6,708 bases of DNA from Pseudomonas sp. (GTDB lineage Bacteria; Pseudomonadota; Gammaproteobacteria; Pseudomonadales; Pseudomonadaceae): the NCBI GenBank assembly GCA_003525045.1, contig DQGF01000490.1, positions 4,148-10,855 on the forward strand, in the 5' to 3' direction. The position numbers and the translations under genes were made by a program. Of this stretch, positions 5,143 to 6,708 are shown piece after piece; position 1 is the stretch's first letter; each line of letters starts with the position of its first letter. Under the pieces are notes generated by a model. That model saw only the letters and a list, made by a program, of their open reading frames with translations. It was not told the DNA's origin and made no database searches.

Positions 5143-6275
5143 ACGCTCTCCTGACCAGGAAGGCCGAAGCCGCTCTAACCGAGCCCTTCATCAGCTTCAA
5201 CGATGTCAGTAAGTCTTACGACGGCAAGGACTACGTGGTCTTCGGTTTGGACCTGACCATCGCCAAGGGCGAGTTCGTCTCGTTGCTCGGGCCTTCTGGC
5301 TCGGGCAAGACCACCACCTTAATGATGCTGGCGGGGTTCGAAACTCCGAGCAATGGCGAAATCCGCATGGCCGGACAGCGTCTGGACGACCGCCCGCCTT
5401 ATGAGCGCGACATCGGTATGGTGTTTCAGAACTACGCCTTGTTCCCCCATATGAGCATCGCCGACAACGTCGGATTCCCGTTGTCGGTGCGCAAGATTGA
5501 CCGTGCCCAGATCAAAATCCGGGTCAAGCGGGCGCTGGAAATGGTCGAACTGTCGCACATCGGCAGCCGGCGTCCGGCGCAATTGTCCGGCGGTCAGCAA
5601 CAGCGGGTTGCCCTAGCCCGTGCGCTGGTCTTCGAGCCGCGGCTGATCTTGATGGACGAACCGCTGGGCGCCTTGGACAAACGCCTGCGCGAACACATGC
5701 AGTACGAAATCATGCGCCTGCATCGAGAGTTGGGCCTGACCACCGTTTACGTCACCCATGATCAGGCCGAAGCCCTGACCATGTCCGATCGGGTGGCGGT
5801 GTTCTTCGATGGCCGCATTCAACAGATCGCCCGTCCCCATGAGCTGTACGAAAACCCGGATAACGCCTTTGTCGCCAATTTCGTCGGGGAAAACAACGGG
5901 CTTGCCGGGCAAGTCACCGCGATGGACCAACAGCTGGCAACCCTGACCCTATCGAACGGCGCGCAGGTTCGCGGCCGCATCACACAGAACCTCAGCCTGG
6001 ACACCACTGGCATGTTGTTCCTGCGCCCCGAACAGGTCAGCGTCGCCCAGGGCGACGACAATCTGGGCAACCGGGTGCGCGGGTTGATACAGGAGATCAT
6101 CTACTGCGGCGATCATCACCGGGTGCATCTGCGCCTAGCCGAATCCGAGCTGCTGGTGTGCAAATTACCCAACAGCGGGGGTCATCGCCTGCCTGCCGCT
6201 GGCAGCGTCGTCGACCTGACTTGGCGGATAAACGATTGCAAGGTTCTGGCTCCGTTCGCACGGGCCTCGTCCTGA
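5139..6275 (+). CDS. ABC transporter ATP-binding protein, PotA-like (polyamine/opine/iron-type importer)
   Basis: This 378-residue protein is a complete importer ATPase. It carries Walker A GPSGSGKT (51-58), Q-loop Q97 in VFQNYALFPH, signature LSGGQQQR (149-156), Walker B LILMDEP (169-175), D-loop LGALD (176-180) and switch H207 in VTHDQAEAL. The C-terminal part from about residue 250 to 375 is a TOBE-type regulatory domain (LRPEQVSV at 295-302), as in PotA and related CUT1-like ATPases. It would hydrolyse ATP at the inner membrane to drive uptake through permeases not present here. It overlaps the Rieske gene by 4 nt, so the two are probably translationally coupled, and the binding-protein gene follows 42 nt later. 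The order ATPase then binding protein, together with the PotD-like neighbour, supports a polyamine-class importer. The exact substrate is unknown. Confidence 0.94.
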   Translation: MNALLTRKAEAALTEPFISFNDVSKSYDGKDYVVFGLDLTIAKGEFVSLLGPSGSGKTTTLMMLAGFETPSNGEIRMAGQRLDDRPPYERDIGMVFQNYALFPHMSIADNVGFPLSVRKIDRAQIKIRVKRALEMVELSHIGSRRPAQLSGGQQQRVALARALVFEPRLILMDEPLGALDKRLREHMQYEIMRLHRELGLTTVYVTHDQAEALTMSDRVAVFFDGRIQQIARPHELYENPDNAFVANFVGENNGLAGQVTAMDQQLATLTLSNGAQVRGRITQNLSLDTTGMLFLRPEQVSVAQGDDNLGNRVRGLIQEIIYCGDHHRVHLRLAESELLVCKLPNSGGHRLPAAGSVVDLTWRINDCKVLAPFARASS

Positions 6276-6317
6276 CTCACCGTTGCGCTAACCTCGACCT
6301 GATAAAAAGGACTGATA

Positions 6318-6708
6318 ATGCACATCAAGCCCAAAGCCAATCTCCTCGCCGGTACTTGCGTACTTGCTGCCCTGCTGGCCGCAGGTCCCCTGCAGGCAGC
6401 CACCAAGCTGTCAGTAGTGACGTTCGGCGGCGCGTTCGAAACCGCCATCCAGGCGGCTTACTTCAAACCCTTTACCCAGGCCACCGGGATAGGGTTCAAC
6501 CTTGAAGCCTACGACGGCGGGCTGGCCAAGCTGGCGGCCATGGTTCAGGCCAACAACACCACCTGGGATCTGATCGACCTGGAATCCAACGATGCCATCG
6601 CCGGGTGTGACGAAGGCCTGCTGACCAAAATCGACAAAGCCAGCCTTGGCGACACCAGCGACTTCATCCCGGGTTCGATCAGTGACTGCGCCGTCGCCAG
6701 CATGGTCT
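6318..6708 (+). CDS. Periplasmic ABC substrate-binding protein, PotD-like (3' end beyond window)
   Basis: The frame is open from ATG 6318 to the window end, giving 130 codons. A classic Sec signal peptide is seen: basic residues K4 and K6, a hydrophobic core at about 8-22, and LQA before a probable cleavage after A27 or A28. The mature part opens KLSVVTFGGAFETAIQAAYF, then FTQATGIGFNLEAYDGGLAKL and TTWDLIDLES, the pattern of PotD/extracellular solute-binding proteins for polyamines and similar cations. C97 and C124 could form a disulfide in the periplasm. The AAAAGG site 7 nt upstream supports the start. With the PotA-like ATPase it forms the capture part of an importer; permease genes are expected next. 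About one third of a typical 340-370-residue protein is visible. Confidence 0.92.
   Translation, partial: MHIKPKANLLAGTCVLAALLAAGPLQAATKLSVVTFGGAFETAIQAAYFKPFTQATGIGFNLEAYDGGLAKLAAMVQANNTTWDLIDLESNDAIAGCDEGLLTKIDKASLGDTSDFIPGSISDCAVASMV

Overview
The window looks like part of a pseudomonad-type gammaproteobacterial chromosome. This is inferred from the GC-rich coding sequence, the strong C/G third-position bias, and the resemblance of the protein products to Pseudomonas-like families. It carries no RNA genes, insertion sequences, CRISPR arrays or phage genes. It reads as an accessory metabolic locus for an organic nitrogen compound.

Layout from left to right. (1) Positions 1-968, minus strand: most of a two-dinucleotide-domain flavoprotein monooxygenase (COG2072/CzcO-like), cut by the window edge. 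(2) A 245-nt divergent regulatory gap with nested inverted repeats next to a -10-like hexamer for the flavoprotein gene. (3) Plus-strand run 1214-2673: a RidA-family protein without the catalytic arginine, a DUF1028 putative Ntn-hydrolase-fold protein, and directly abutting it the remains of an argE-type acetylornithine deacetylase that has lost two large internal segments. (4) Minus strand 2676-3590: a LysR-type regulator, convergent with the argE remnant and separated from it by 2 nt. (5) A 403-nt divergent gap holding a bulged hairpin and candidate promoters. (6) Plus strand 3994 onward: a Rieske non-haem iron oxygenase alpha subunit, a PotA-like ABC ATPase overlapping it by 4 nt, and the N-terminal third or so of a PotD-like periplasmic binding protein that runs off the window.

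Working model (inference): the LysR protein controls the divergent Rieske/ABC operon. The importer brings in a small, probably cationic, nitrogenous substrate and the Rieske oxygenase attacks it oxidatively. The flavoprotein, the RidA-like protein and DUF1028 would act on downstream or side products. A deacylase step once encoded by argE has decayed. The permeases of the importer and the reductase for the Rieske centre are not in the window and are expected downstream or elsewhere. The actual substrate cannot be read from the sequence.
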